A DNA stretch of 64,000 bases from Desulfobacteraceae bacterium (GCA_016744295.1 JADGEQ010000030.1:27644-91643), one strand, 5' to 3'; positions 37,525-47,658 are shown, numbered from the stretch's first letter. Notes: a model not told the origin generated them from the sequence alone. Made by a program: numbers and translations.

Positions 37525-38721
37525 TTATTTCCCCTGGTCTTTTGTGTTTAAAATTGCCGTCGCAATGAGTGTGTCAGCATTCGGCATGGCTAACTGTTTT
37601 ATGGCAATTTCCATTTGTTTTCGCTTTTGTGTGTCTGCCATCAGACCCTGGATGGTTTGTTTTAAAAGAGGCCCTGTCAACTTTTGGTCGGCAATGAGAA
37701 TGGCAGCCCCTTTGTCTGCAAGAATTTTTGCATTCCCGGTCTGGTGGTCATCGGCAGCATGGGGAAAGGGCACCAAAATGGCGGGCAATCCTTTGATACA
37801 CAATTCTGAAATCGTGCCGGCCCCGGCCCGGGTAATGACGAGAGAGGCACTGTCCTGGAGGCTTGGCATATCATGGAAAAAGGCCTGAACCCTGACGTTT
37901 AGGGAAAGCGTATCATAGGCCTTACGAATTTTTGCTTCATCATCAACCCCGGTCTGGTGGATGATATGAATCTGGCCTGGGTCATCCATGAGCCTAACCG
38001 CCTCAATAAATGCGTGGTTAATATTTGCGGCCCCCTGGCTACCGCCGGTTACCAGGATGGTAAAATCGCCTGGTTTGCTGGCTGTTTCAGTCGTTATTTT
38101 AGCTGTTGCTTCAGGTTTTGATTCTTTGCTTGATGTCTGGCCTTGTTCTTGGCTCGGATCCATGGGGGTAATTGGGCTTGTTTGACGGATGGGATTGCCA
38201 ACATATCTGGTTTTCGGGTTATGGTCCATTCCCCTGGTGGTTTCAAAGGCTGTAAAAATGGTATCAACAAATCTTGTCAACATGCGGTTGGTAATACCGG
38301 GGATGGAATTTTGCTCCTGGATCGCCCTGGGGATTCTCAGTATCCAGGCGGCCAGAACAACGGCAAAGGATGAAAATCCGCCAACTCCCAGCACAAAATC
38401 GGGTTTGAACCGGGCCAGAATGATTAAGGATTGAATGAGGCTGACAAGGATAAGGCTGATGGCGTATAATTTTCCAACCAGACTGCCACCCTTAATGGGT
38501 TTTGCCATTATGGATTTGTGATTGAATCCATATCTTTTCAGGGTGGAAATTTCAAAGGGGGCATCGGTGCCGACAAAGAGAATTTTTGCAGTGGGATTAG
38601 CCGTCTTAAGGGCCTGGGCAACCGCAATTCCCGGAAATAGATGTCCCCCGGTTTTCCCGCCGGCAATCAGCAGGTTAAAATTTTTGAGCTTGGATTTATT
38701 GGGTTGAATTTTATTGTTCAT
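37525..38721 (-). CDS. murG: Undecaprenyl-PP-MurNAc-pentapeptide GlcNAc transferase
   Basis: Adds GlcNAc to lipid I at the inner face of the membrane. It is 398 residues from ATG at 38721 (a TTG six codons upstream is possible). Motifs: LIAGGKTGGHLFPGIA, the FVLGVGGFSSF segment, QEQNSIPGITNR, LVTGGSQGA and VITRAGAGTISELC. An inserted hydrophilic stretch of about 37 residues (roughly 182-218, Ser/Thr/Lys/Glu rich) lies between the two Rossmann domains; the usual protein is about 355-360 residues. The start overlaps ftsW by 11 bases. Confidence 0.96.
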   Translation of the reverse strand: MNNKIQPNKSKLKNFNLLIAGGKTGGHLFPGIAVAQALKTANPTAKILFVGTDAPFEISTLKRYGFNHKSIMAKPIKGGSLVGKLYAISLILVSLIQSLIILARFKPDFVLGVGGFSSFAVVLAAWILRIPRAIQEQNSIPGITNRMLTRFVDTIFTAFETTRGMDHNPKTRYVGNPIRQTSPITPMDPSQEQGQTSSKESKPEATAKITTETASKPGDFTILVTGGSQGAANINHAFIEAVRLMDDPGQIHIIHQTGVDDEAKIRKAYDTLSLNVRVQAFFHDMPSLQDSASLVITRAGAGTISELCIKGLPAILVPFPHAADDHQTGNAKILADKGAAILIADQKLTGPLLKQTIQGLMADTQKRKQMEIAIKQLAMPNADTLIATAILNTKDQGK

Positions 38722-39835
38722 TTTTAATAGATGCCCCAATGTTCATTAAAATTCCCATTGCCGCCATGTTGACCACCAAAGAGGTGCCGCCGTAACTGAT
38801 AAAGGGCAGGGTAAGTCCTTTTGTGGGAAGCACGCCAAGCGCTACCCCCGTGTTGATGATAACCTGGACCCCGATATACAGGGTCAGGCCGGTTGCCGTG
38901 ATTGCGCCGAACATATTGTCTGAGTGCTTGGCAATCTGGGAGCCGGTTACCAGGAGAACCGTATACAGCGCAAAAATGGTAATAACGCCAAAAAGTCCAA
39001 GCTCTTCTCCAATAATGGAAAAAATAAAATCCGTATGGGGTTCGGGCAGATAATGCATTTTTTGCATGCCCAACCCAATGCCTTTACCAAATAATCCACC
39101 GGACCCAATTGCTTTTAAGGAATTGGTGATTTGATATCCTGTGTTATAGGGATCATCCCAGGGGTTCATAAAGGTTAGTATTCGCAAAAGCCTGTATTCA
39201 ACCTTGAATACCAGAAAATAGACAATGGGGATTACCAGGGGCAGGGGGCTCAGCAAATGGAGTATTCTTACGCCGGCAATGAACATCATCCCCCAGCAGA
39301 TCATCCCCATTACCACAATGGTGCCAAAATCCGGCTGAAGAATAATGAGCCCTGCAAAGATGGTGAAGATAAGGGCATGGGGGAAAAATCCAATGGAAAA
39401 TTGATGGATCATCTCTTGTTTTTTTGCCAGGGAATACCCCATGAACAAAATCATGGCCAATTTGGCAAATTCTGCCGGCTGAAAGGTAAATCCCCCCAGG
39501 TTTAGCCAGCGATAGGCCCCTCCTGCTTTAATATTCAAGGCAGGAAACAGAACGGCAATGAGCAACCCTAAGGCGATCATGAGAATGATATAGGCAAAAC
39601 TTCTATAGAGTCTGTAGGGAAAAGAGGCGGTCACAAACATCACACAAAGGCTGATGCAAAAAAACAGAGCCTGTCTTTTCATATAATAGAACAGGTTGTT
39701 GTGATCTTCCATGCTGATGGAGGATGAGGCTGAATAGACCATGACGATTCCGATGCAGCAAAGCAGCAGCACCGGGAAGAGAATGCGCCTTTCACTGAAA
39801 AAGGGATGCATGGATTGGGCAGCTTTATTCTTCAT
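38711..39835 (-). CDS. ftsW: Lipid II-polymerising division protein FtsW
   Basis: SEDS-family glycosyltransferase of the divisome, 374 residues with about ten membrane helices. Motifs: VMVYSASS, NLGGFTFQPAEFAKL, LQPDFGT, and the C-terminal PTKGLTLPFISYGGTSL. I choose ATG at 39835, with GAGGGG upstream, overlapping the murD stop by 11 bases. A longer reading to 40054 would add 73 residues encoded inside murD and is rejected. Confidence 0.95.
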   Translation of the reverse strand: MKNKAAQSMHPFFSERRILFPVLLLCCIGIVMVYSASSSISMEDHNNLFYYMKRQALFFCISLCVMFVTASFPYRLYRSFAYIILMIALGLLIAVLFPALNIKAGGAYRWLNLGGFTFQPAEFAKLAMILFMGYSLAKKQEMIHQFSIGFFPHALIFTIFAGLIILQPDFGTIVVMGMICWGMMFIAGVRILHLLSPLPLVIPIVYFLVFKVEYRLLRILTFMNPWDDPYNTGYQITNSLKAIGSGGLFGKGIGLGMQKMHYLPEPHTDFIFSIIGEELGLFGVITIFALYTVLLVTGSQIAKHSDNMFGAITATGLTLYIGVQVIINTGVALGVLPTKGLTLPFISYGGTSLVVNMAAMGILMNIGASIKNEQ

Positions 39836-41288
39836 CTTTAAGCCCCTCGACCCAAAGGATAAAGTCATCCCCCCTGGCCCCGTAGTTTTCATACATGTCA
39901 AAACTGGCACATGCAGGGGAAAGTAAAACAACCTCTCCCGGGCCAGCCATCTCATAGGCGGATTTAACCGCATTTTCCATGGAGTCAACCTGAAAAACCG
40001 GGCAAAATTTTTCCAGAACTTCCTGGATGTGCCGACTTGCTTCACCCATGGCAATTATCTGTTTTACCTTGTTCCTATTTGGGTTTTTCTCCCTGTTTTT
40101 ATTTTGCAGTGGAACTTTCCCAGTAATCTGCCCTGTGATTTGAGGGGCGAGCAGGGAAAAGTCAGTTCCTTTTTTTTCCAGCCCGCCCAGGATCAGGATG
40201 ATATTTTCCGAAAAGGAATCAAGGGCCCGGAGCGCGGCATCTGTATTGGTTGCCTTGGAATCATTGAAAAAGCTTATTCCATTAAGTTTGCGGACAAACT
40301 CCATGCGGTGGGGAAGATTTTTAAAATCTGTCAAACCCTGTAAAATCCCCTTCAAGTTACCCCCTGCCAAAAGGCATGCGAGGCCTGCAGCTGCAATATT
40401 TTCTCGGTTGTGAATACCGACTAATTTCGACAGGTTCCGGGTGGGAATGTTTTGTAGTCCGTCCCGGGTATTGATGGTAATAGTGTCATTGTAAATTCTG
40501 GCATCTGCTTTGGTATCTGTTTTGGTATCGGGGCTGGTAATATCCAGGGCCGAACTTGAATCGGGTTGGGATGAAAAAGAAAAAAGTTGGGAAGAAATTT
40601 GAGAAATCCTAGTTTCAAAACCGTCAATGGTCCTGTTAACCACGGCTTTGTCATCTGAAGTTTGATTTTTAAAAATTGACCATTTGGAGTTTATATATTC
40701 TTCAAACCCCTCGTACCTGTCCAGATGATCTTCTGCCACATTCAGCAGGAGGGCTATTTCAGGTTTAAAGTTTTTGGCCAGGTCCAGCTGGAAGCTGGAA
40801 ATCTCAGCCACGACCATGTCTGCCCCTTGACCCTCCATCAGGTATTCCACCAAAGGGGTGCCGATGTTGCCCCCCATGAAGGTGGAAATCCCAGATCCAT
40901 TGAGCATGTCTCGGATCAGGGTGGTGGTGGTGGTTTTTCCATTGGTCCCGGTGATGGCAATGATGGGACTCGTATTATATCGGGAAAAAATATCCAATTC
41001 ACCCATGATGGGAACGCCCTTTTTGGCGGCTGTTTTAAGGTAGATCATCTCCCGTGGGATGCCGGGGCTGACCACAATGGTTTGGGCAAGGTCAAAGGTT
41101 TTTTGATCATGGAAACCGATTTGGGTTTTGATGCCAAGCTCGTTGAGAACTTTTTCTGCCTGACTTTTTGAACCGTCGATGTCTGTTGCCACAACTTTTT
41201 TGCCCCTGCCATGGAGAAATCGGGCCATTGAAAGACCGGAACTGCCTAATCCCAGGACCAGATAATATGATTGCTTGGTTTCTTCCAT
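39825..41288 (-). CDS. murD: UDP-N-acetylmuramoyl-L-alanine--D-glutamate ligase
   Basis: Adds D-Glu to UDP-MurNAc-Ala. It is 487 residues, longer than the typical 440-450. Motifs: YLVLGLGSSGLSMARFL, ITGTNGKTTTT at 112-122, EISSFQLD and the NVAEDHLDRY segment. Two hydrophilic inserts explain the length: about 240-263 (Ser/Asp/Thr/Lys rich) and about 385-410 (Asn/Lys/Arg rich). Four bases separate its start from the mraY stop. Confidence 0.95.
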   Translation of the reverse strand: MEETKQSYYLVLGLGSSGLSMARFLHGRGKKVVATDIDGSKSQAEKVLNELGIKTQIGFHDQKTFDLAQTIVVSPGIPREMIYLKTAAKKGVPIMGELDIFSRYNTSPIIAITGTNGKTTTTTLIRDMLNGSGISTFMGGNIGTPLVEYLMEGQGADMVVAEISSFQLDLAKNFKPEIALLLNVAEDHLDRYEGFEEYINSKWSIFKNQTSDDKAVVNRTIDGFETRISQISSQLFSFSSQPDSSSALDITSPDTKTDTKADARIYNDTITINTRDGLQNIPTRNLSKLVGIHNRENIAAAGLACLLAGGNLKGILQGLTDFKNLPHRMEFVRKLNGISFFNDSKATNTDAALRALDSFSENIILILGGLEKKGTDFSLLAPQITGQITGKVPLQNKNREKNPNRNKVKQIIAMGEASRHIQEVLEKFCPVFQVDSMENAVKSAYEMAGPGEVVLLSPACASFDMYENYGARGDDFILWVEGLKDEE

Positions 41289-41291
41289 GGG

Positions 41292-42371
41292 CTACCTTAT
41301 CTTGAGTGTACTAAGTGAAATCAGGGCCAGGGTAATGGCGATGATCCAGAATCTTACAATAACCTTGGATTCATGCCAGCCCTTTAGTTCAAAATGGTGG
41401 TGCAAAGGGGCCATCCTGAAAATGCGTTTCCCCTTTGTAAGTTTAAAATAGGAAACCTGGATGATCACGGACAGGGCTTCTATGACAAAAATTCCCCCCA
41501 CAATGACCAGCAGAATTTCCTGTTTGGTAACCACGGCAATGGTGCCGAGGATTGCCCCAAGGGGAATGGATCCGGAATCTCCCATGAATACCTGGGCCGG
41601 GTGGGCATTAAACCAGAGAAAACCAAGACCCGAACCCGCCAGAATCCCGCAGATGACTGTTATTTCTCCCGCCGATGTAATGTGCCGTACATGGAGATAT
41701 TCGGCAAACTGGGTGTGACCGGCCACATAGGCAAAAAACATATAGGTTACACTGGCCACAATATAGGGGCCGATGGCAAGGCCGTCCAACCCGTCGGTCA
41801 GGTTGACGGCATTGGAGGTTCCCACGATGACCAGGCAGGCAAAGGGAATATAATAAACGCCTAGGTCGGGGGAAAAATCCTTAAAAAAGGGAATTGTCAG
41901 GCTGGTGTTGAAATCAGGACATTTATAGACCAGGTATCCGATGACCAGGCCGAAAATCACCTGGATGGCAAATTTTCCCCTGGCAGTGAACCCCATATTT
42001 CTTTTTTTGATCTGCATCAAATAATCGTCAATAAAGCCGATAAACCCGAAAAGGAGCACTGCTAAAAGAAGAATGGACACATAGTGATTGGACAGATTCC
42101 CCCAGAGAATGGTCGACAGGAAAATTGAAAACAAAATTAAAATTCCGCCCATGGTGGGGGTTCCCTGTTTGCCCAGGTGGGACTTGGGTCCGTCTGTCTG
42201 GATGATCTGGCCGATTTGCATTTTTGAAAGTTGTTTAATGACAAAGGGGCCCAGAAGAAGGCAGATCAAAAATGCTGTCAGGCTGGCATAGATGGTTCTA
42301 AAGGTAATATAACGGAATATATTTAAAACCGAAAAATATTCATGCAATGGGTATAAAAATTTGTAAAACAT
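41292..42371 (-). CDS. mraY: Phospho-N-acetylmuramoyl-pentapeptide-transferase
   Basis: Integral membrane enzyme that makes lipid I. It is 359 residues with about ten helices. Motifs: KSHLGKQGTPTMGG, the Asp-rich FIGFIDDYLMQ, NLTDGLDGLAIG, GFLWFNAHPAQVFMGDSGS and the histidine motif APLHHHFELKGW. A 150-base gap separates it from the upstream murEF gene; I see no gene or clear signal in that gap. Confidence 0.97.
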   Translation of the reverse strand: MFYKFLYPLHEYFSVLNIFRYITFRTIYASLTAFLICLLLGPFVIKQLSKMQIGQIIQTDGPKSHLGKQGTPTMGGILILFSIFLSTILWGNLSNHYVSILLLAVLLFGFIGFIDDYLMQIKKRNMGFTARGKFAIQVIFGLVIGYLVYKCPDFNTSLTIPFFKDFSPDLGVYYIPFACLVIVGTSNAVNLTDGLDGLAIGPYIVASVTYMFFAYVAGHTQFAEYLHVRHITSAGEITVICGILAGSGLGFLWFNAHPAQVFMGDSGSIPLGAILGTIAVVTKQEILLVIVGGIFVIEALSVIIQVSYFKLTKGKRIFRMAPLHHHFELKGWHESKVIVRFWIIAITLALISLSTLKIR

Positions 42372-42521
42372 TAACCTACCACTTTCTCGTTTAATTGGGT
42401 TGCTTGCATCCCCCGCCTGTCGACGTTGGATCTTCTTTCTGGAACATAGGCAGCATAGGAAAATTGTCTTCTGTCACTGCACACTCTTCGGCTACTGAGT
42501 TTTTTTTCCCCGTTGCGGGTC

Positions 42522-45500
42522 TTAAGGTGTTTCATTGGACTCCTTTTGCAGCTGTCTTTTGATGTCTGAAAGAATGGTCTCCATGGCCATTCCCCTGGAC
42601 CCCTTTAAAAGAATCCAGTCTTCTGTTTGGAGCATCGGCAATAGATTGTCGGTAATCTCCTGTTTTGTTCCCCAAAAGATTTTTTCCCTTGGAAACCCTT
42701 TTTCCAGGGCACCTTCTAAAATATGGGCTACCTGTTTTCCAAACAAATACAAGTGAGAGAGATTCCCTGCCGCGGCAATCTGTCCAATTTCCCGGTGCAG
42801 ATGATCAGAGTCGTTGCCAAGCTCCAGCATATCCCCAAGTATGGCAATCGACTTTCCTTTCGTTGCCATTCGCCCAAGGGTTTTCAGGGCCTGGCTCATG
42901 GATGCGGGATTGGCGTTATAGGTGTCGTTAATGAAATGAATACCATTGGAAAGGTGACCGATTTCCATGCGGCCGGATACCGGGGCAAATCCGGCAAGCC
43001 CTGTTTTAATTTTCTGGCTTGAAATTTTGGCAACCCGTGCTGCGGCAATGGCCCCCAGGGCATTGTTTACCATAAAGGGGGCGGGAGAACCAATGGTGTA
43101 GCGGGTGTCAATCTTATTATCCTTGTCAGCCGGTAATGTGAAATGGGTTGTCTGCCCGATGATTTCAATATTGTCGGCCCTTGTGGCCGGTTCTAATTCA
43201 GATCTGGCACCAGGGTTCGAGCCAGACCCAAAGTATAAAATATTGGCAATCTTTTTGTTCTTTCGGGCACAACTTTCAAGAATTTTACACCGTTTGTCAT
43301 CGGAAAAAATGATGGCAGTGCCGTTTTCCCGAACATGTTCGAAAATTTCACCTTTTGCCAGGGCCACATTGTCAGCCGTTTTAAGCCCTTCAAGATGGGC
43401 ACCGGAGGTGTTGGTGACAATGGCGATATCAGGACAGGCAATTTGGGCGAGTCGTGAAATTTCACCGGGATGGTTCATTCCCATTTCAATGACAGCCCAT
43501 TCATGGGCGTAGGAGAGGTTCAGCAGGGTCAGGGGCATGCCGATTTCATTGTTGAAATTTCCCTTGGTTGCCAGGGTATGAAAACTGGTTTTAAATATTT
43601 CCTGGGCGATCTTTCGGGTGGTGGTTTTGCCGTTGGAACCAGTGATGGCAAGTAATTTTACATTTGAGCGACATCTTTGATATCTGGCCAGAGCACCAAG
43701 GGCGGTGATGGTATTGTCTGTTTCAAAAAAAAGGATGTTTTTTTCTTTAACCTTCTTTAGCAGGTCAGGAGAAAGGGTGTCCAGATATCCCTTTTCAACA
43801 ACAAACCCCTGTATTCCTTTTTCCAAAAGGGCCGGTATGAAATTGTGGCCGTCAAAACTTTCTCCCTTCAGGGCAAGAAAAACTTCCGAGGAGACTATCG
43901 TCCTGGAGTCTGTATTGATACGGCTGAAAGCTTTTTCGGCCAAAGGCAAGGCGTCAATGGTTTCCATCACATCTTTCTGTGCGAGTGCCAGGGCCAGATC
44001 CTTTTTGCGCCACTCAATGGGGGTAAACCGACGTTCAAATTGTTCACATCCCTTTAACAATTCTTCGGTGTCGTCAAAGTGGATGGTGCCTGAATTGGTG
44101 ATCTGATATGTTTCATGGCCTTTGCCGGCGGCCACAATAATATCCGAAGGCCGGGAAATCAGGATGGCCGTTTCAATGGCTTTTCTCCGGTCCACCTCTT
44201 TGAAATATCCTTTTTTTTCAGGATGGGTGGTCATGGTGTCCAGGTATAGTTCGTTGATGCCCTCGGTACGGATACCCTCTATGATTTCGTTGACAATGGC
44301 TTCCGGGGATTCGTGTCTGGGGTTGTCCGAGGTAACGATTGCCACATCACTGTACTTACAGGCAATCTTTCCCATGAGTCCTCGTTTGGTCCGGTCCCTG
44401 TCCCCCCCGCATCCAAATATGGTGATTACCCGTGCCGGTGCCCGCTGTGCAAGGGTGGCCAGGATGGATTCAAGGGCATCGGGTGTATGGGCATAATCCA
44501 CAAACAAATAGCGGTTGATCGGATTTGAAATTTTTTCCAATCTGCCCGGCACCCGGGTTAAAGATTCAATTCCCTGTTGAATTTTTTCGTTGTCAATGCC
44601 GATGGCCTTGGCAGCACCTGCTGCACACAAAATGTTTTCAAGGTTAAATTTGCCGGTGAGGGATGTTTTTAGGGTAAATTGATTTCCGGCAAGGCAAATG
44701 GTGCCGGAAAGCCCGTTAATATCATCTGTGATATCTTTGGCCAAAATATCGGCTGGCTGGCTGTGGCTGACCAGAAATTTTGTATATAAAATGGATTCGG
44801 CCAGGCATTTGCCCTTGTCATCATCTATGTTGATCACGGCCGGTGCCAGTCCTGTTTTACTTTTTGGTCCCAGGAAGTCGGTAAAAAAGCGTTTTTTGCA
44901 ACGAAAGTAATCTGCCATTGTTCCATGGTAATCCAGGTGGTCCTGGGTCAAATTTGTGTAGATTCCGGCATCAAATTCACACCCTTCTATCCGGCCCTGG
45001 TCCAACCCGTGGGAGGAAACTTCCATGATCACATGGGTGACCCCTGCCTGTTTCATCCTGAACAGGGTTTCTTGTAATTCAATGGCACCCGGGGTGGTGA
45101 TGGGATTGTCAATTGTTTTTCCCTTGTACCGGATGTTTACCGTACCAATGACCCCTGTGATGAATCCGCATTCCTTGAAAATGCTTTCCAGTATCCAGGT
45201 GGTGGTGGTTTTCCCATTGGTGCCGGTGATGCCCACCAGGATGAGATCCTTTGACGGCTGTCCATAAAAGTTGGCTGCAACTAAGGATGCTGAAACTCTG
45301 GAATCCTCCACCAGGATGAGGTTGTTGTATCTGTCTGAATCTTTATCTTTTGGATGTTTCCCTTTTAAATCTTTTTGGGTTGGCGTGTACTGGGCAATGA
45401 CAGCTGCGGCGCCATTTGCAATGGCCTGGTCAATAAAATCATGGCCATCTGCAGAATACCCTTTGATTGCCAGAAAAACTCCCCCGGGCTCAACCTCCTG

Positions 45501-45605
45501 GGCCCGTGAACTGATGGATGTGATTTCCATTCCTTCACAAGATTTTAAACCAGGGTTTCTTTTGTCCCTCAGGCTGCAGCCTTTGAGAAGTGCAGGCAGT
45601 TTCAA
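42522..45605 (-). CDS. MurE-MurF fusion: meso-DAP-adding and D-Ala-D-Ala-adding ligases
   Basis: A single 1027-residue polypeptide. Residues 1 to about 520 are MurE (UDP-MurNAc-Ala-Glu:meso-diaminopimelate ligase): ATP loop GITGTNGKTTTT at 126-137, the DHLDYHG motif, and DNPR at 427-430, which marks the meso-DAP type. About 535-1027 is MurF (tripeptide:D-Ala-D-Ala ligase) with its own loop ITGSNGKTTTRK near 655, EMGMNHPGEI and NDTYNANPASM. There is no stop or frameshift between them. The start codon overlaps the ftsI stop by four bases. MurE-MurF fusions are known from a few lineages such as Bordetella, but most relatives have two genes. Confidence 0.94.
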   Translation of the reverse strand: MKLPALLKGCSLRDKRNPGLKSCEGMEITSISSRAQEVEPGGVFLAIKGYSADGHDFIDQAIANGAAAVIAQYTPTQKDLKGKHPKDKDSDRYNNLILVEDSRVSASLVAANFYGQPSKDLILVGITGTNGKTTTTWILESIFKECGFITGVIGTVNIRYKGKTIDNPITTPGAIELQETLFRMKQAGVTHVIMEVSSHGLDQGRIEGCEFDAGIYTNLTQDHLDYHGTMADYFRCKKRFFTDFLGPKSKTGLAPAVINIDDDKGKCLAESILYTKFLVSHSQPADILAKDITDDINGLSGTICLAGNQFTLKTSLTGKFNLENILCAAGAAKAIGIDNEKIQQGIESLTRVPGRLEKISNPINRYLFVDYAHTPDALESILATLAQRAPARVITIFGCGGDRDRTKRGLMGKIACKYSDVAIVTSDNPRHESPEAIVNEIIEGIRTEGINELYLDTMTTHPEKKGYFKEVDRRKAIETAILISRPSDIIVAAGKGHETYQITNSGTIHFDDTEELLKGCEQFERRFTPIEWRKKDLALALAQKDVMETIDALPLAEKAFSRINTDSRTIVSSEVFLALKGESFDGHNFIPALLEKGIQGFVVEKGYLDTLSPDLLKKVKEKNILFFETDNTITALGALARYQRCRSNVKLLAITGSNGKTTTRKIAQEIFKTSFHTLATKGNFNNEIGMPLTLLNLSYAHEWAVIEMGMNHPGEISRLAQIACPDIAIVTNTSGAHLEGLKTADNVALAKGEIFEHVRENGTAIIFSDDKRCKILESCARKNKKIANILYFGSGSNPGARSELEPATRADNIEIIGQTTHFTLPADKDNKIDTRYTIGSPAPFMVNNALGAIAAARVAKISSQKIKTGLAGFAPVSGRMEIGHLSNGIHFINDTYNANPASMSQALKTLGRMATKGKSIAILGDMLELGNDSDHLHREIGQIAAAGNLSHLYLFGKQVAHILEGALEKGFPREKIFWGTKQEITDNLLPMLQTEDWILLKGSRGMAMETILSDIKRQLQKESNETP

Positions 45606-47338
45606 TTTTTTTCTCCCTTTATGACGGCTGCAATCATGGATTTTGTTTTTTCAGGTGCAATATTTAGATAATTAAAAGATTGGGCCATGATGCTTTTAAA
45701 GGCCGGTGCGGCAACTTCGCTGCCATAATGTTGTTCTTTTGGTTCATCAATCACCACAAGAATTGCAAGTTCAGGGTTCTCCTGGGGGGCAAACCCGGCA
45801 AAGGCAGCAATATATTTATTTTTTTCATATCCGTTTTTTTTCTTGCCAGCTTTTTGGGCTGTGCTTGTCTTGCCGCATACTGCATACCCTTCCATGGCGG
45901 CCTTTGTCCCGGTTCCATCTTCCTGTACCACCATGTTCATCATTCTCTTGACCTGGTGGGCTGTTTTCGGGGAAACCACCTGGCGCAGCGGGGTTGGTTG
46001 GAAAAGTTGGATCTCGCTGCCCGTATTAGAGATGATTTTTTTTATGAGCATGGGTTTCATCAGCAACCCGTCATTGGCAATGGCAGAGATTCCTGAAATT
46101 ACCTGGATTGCTGAAGCCGATAGACCCTGTCCAAAGGAGATGGCGCCGGCATCGATATTTGACCATTTCTTGTGGGGAAGCAACCTGCCATTGGTTTCTC
46201 CGGGGCAGCCCATGCCCGTTTTCAGGCCAAACCCAAAATTGGTGAGGTAATCGTGGAGGGCTTTTTTTCCGATGGTTTCTGAAATTTTAGCGGACCCGAT
46301 ATTACTTGAAAACTTTATAATTTGATTCAGGGTGAGCCATTCACTGGGGTGGGTGTCGTGGATGGTGAATCGGCCGATACGGTATTCACCGTTTTCACAA
46401 AAGAAAATTGATTTGGGGGTAAACCCTTTTTCAAGGGCTGCTGCCACTGTGAATACTTTCATGACAGATCCAGGTTCAAAGGCATCGGTAATTGCTCTGT
46501 TTCGGTAGGTGTCTCTGTCAAAAGCAGCGAAGCTGTTGGGGTTGAATCCCGGGTAATGGGCAATGGCCAGCAATTCTCCTGTGGAAGGCTTCATGACAAG
46601 GGCCATGCCTGAAATTGCGCGGTGGGCTTTAACGGTTTGCTCAAGGGTTTGCTCGGAAAGGAATTGAATTTTTTTATCAATGGTTAATATAATTGAATTT
46701 CCCTTTAATTCGGCCCGCTGCTTTTTGTTGATATCCAGCACCCTGCCAGCCCCATCCTTTTTTACCTTTATCTTGATGATATCTCCCTCAAGAATGCCGT
46801 TGTATTTGAATTCCAGCCCTTCCAGTCCCGAATCATTTTCTCCGGTGAAGCCAATGACCTGGGCAGCCAAATTACGATTGGGGTAAAACCGTTTGGAATC
46901 GTTTTCAAGGTATATCCCCTGAACGTTCAACGCCAAAATTTGTTTGGCCTGGGAGGGGGATATCTTTTTGGCAACCACTACAAATCGTCTCTTCCTGGAT
47001 AATTTTTCCTTTAAAGCGCTTGGTTTTATTTTCAATATTTCTGAAAGCGCTTCCGCCGTTCGAGCCGGATCCATTATCAGGGCCGGGTCTGCCGTTATGG
47101 TTGGTGCATCAATGTTGCTGCCCAGTTTGTTGAGGTTCCGATCCAGGATTTGACCTCTTTCTCCCTTGATGGTGAGATTCTTGGAATAGCCTATTTCTGC
47201 TTTTTGGGTCAGATCCCGGGCCTTAAAAATCTGGACTTCAAAGGATCTAACTCCCAATAGGCAGATGCATCCCATTAGCAGGATTTGGATCACAAGAATC
47301 CGATTTTGGATAGGTTTTCTTATCTTTTTTTCCATCAC
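45602..47338 (-). CDS. ftsI: Division-specific peptidoglycan transpeptidase (PBP3)
   Basis: Class B penicillin-binding protein, 578 residues. One N-terminal membrane helix (about 13-30), a dimerisation domain, then the transpeptidase domain with the active serine in EPGSVMKVF (SxxK), the SSN motif (KFSSNIGSAKI) and KTGTAQ-type motif CGKTSTAQK near 490. The start overlaps the ftsL stop by four bases. Late partner of FtsW. Confidence 0.95.
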   Translation of the reverse strand: MMEKKIRKPIQNRILVIQILLMGCICLLGVRSFEVQIFKARDLTQKAEIGYSKNLTIKGERGQILDRNLNKLGSNIDAPTITADPALIMDPARTAEALSEILKIKPSALKEKLSRKRRFVVVAKKISPSQAKQILALNVQGIYLENDSKRFYPNRNLAAQVIGFTGENDSGLEGLEFKYNGILEGDIIKIKVKKDGAGRVLDINKKQRAELKGNSIILTIDKKIQFLSEQTLEQTVKAHRAISGMALVMKPSTGELLAIAHYPGFNPNSFAAFDRDTYRNRAITDAFEPGSVMKVFTVAAALEKGFTPKSIFFCENGEYRIGRFTIHDTHPSEWLTLNQIIKFSSNIGSAKISETIGKKALHDYLTNFGFGLKTGMGCPGETNGRLLPHKKWSNIDAGAISFGQGLSASAIQVISGISAIANDGLLMKPMLIKKIISNTGSEIQLFQPTPLRQVVSPKTAHQVKRMMNMVVQEDGTGTKAAMEGYAVCGKTSTAQKAGKKKNGYEKNKYIAAFAGFAPQENPELAILVVIDEPKEQHYGSEVAAPAFKSIMAQSFNYLNIAPEKTKSMIAAVIKGEKN

Positions 47339-47652
47339 CCCTCATCTCCTGAAAGATAGATGGTCTGGTTAAATATATCGGTTGAGAGGCCCAGGCGAGT
47401 TCTGGCAATCCGGGTGATCCGGGTGTCAGATTTGAGTCGGTCCCTTTCAATGGATAATGCTCTTCCATAGGACAGACTCTTTGTTATGCCTGCCTGGGCA
47501 TTGGATATCCTCACTATGGTCTGGGAAGATTCGGTTCTGACCCAGGCATGGACCATGAGTTCACAAAACAAAACCAGAATAAGCGCCAGCCACCTGTAGT
47601 CTATCCTTTGATTATTTTGGTTTTTGTTTTTTTTTGTCATGGGTTTATTCAC
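47335..47652 (-). CDS. ftsL: Cell division protein FtsL
   Basis: Small bitopic division protein of 105 residues: basic N-terminus, one membrane helix (about 20-38), then an extracytoplasmic coiled coil (about 45-85). Sequence similarity in this family is low, so the call rests on size, topology and position between rsmH and ftsI. Its stop overlaps the ftsI start by four bases. Confidence 0.85.
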   Translation of the reverse strand: MNKPMTKKNKNQNNQRIDYRWLALILVLFCELMVHAWVRTESSQTIVRISNAQAGITKSLSYGRALSIERDRLKSDTRITRIARTRLGLSTDIFNQTIYLSGDEG

Positions 47653-47658
47653 TCTGGG

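Noticed and set aside
39836..40054. 73-residue N-terminal extension of FtsW
   Set aside because: Encoded within murD in another frame. The ATG at 39835 has a ribosome site and gives a normal FtsW.
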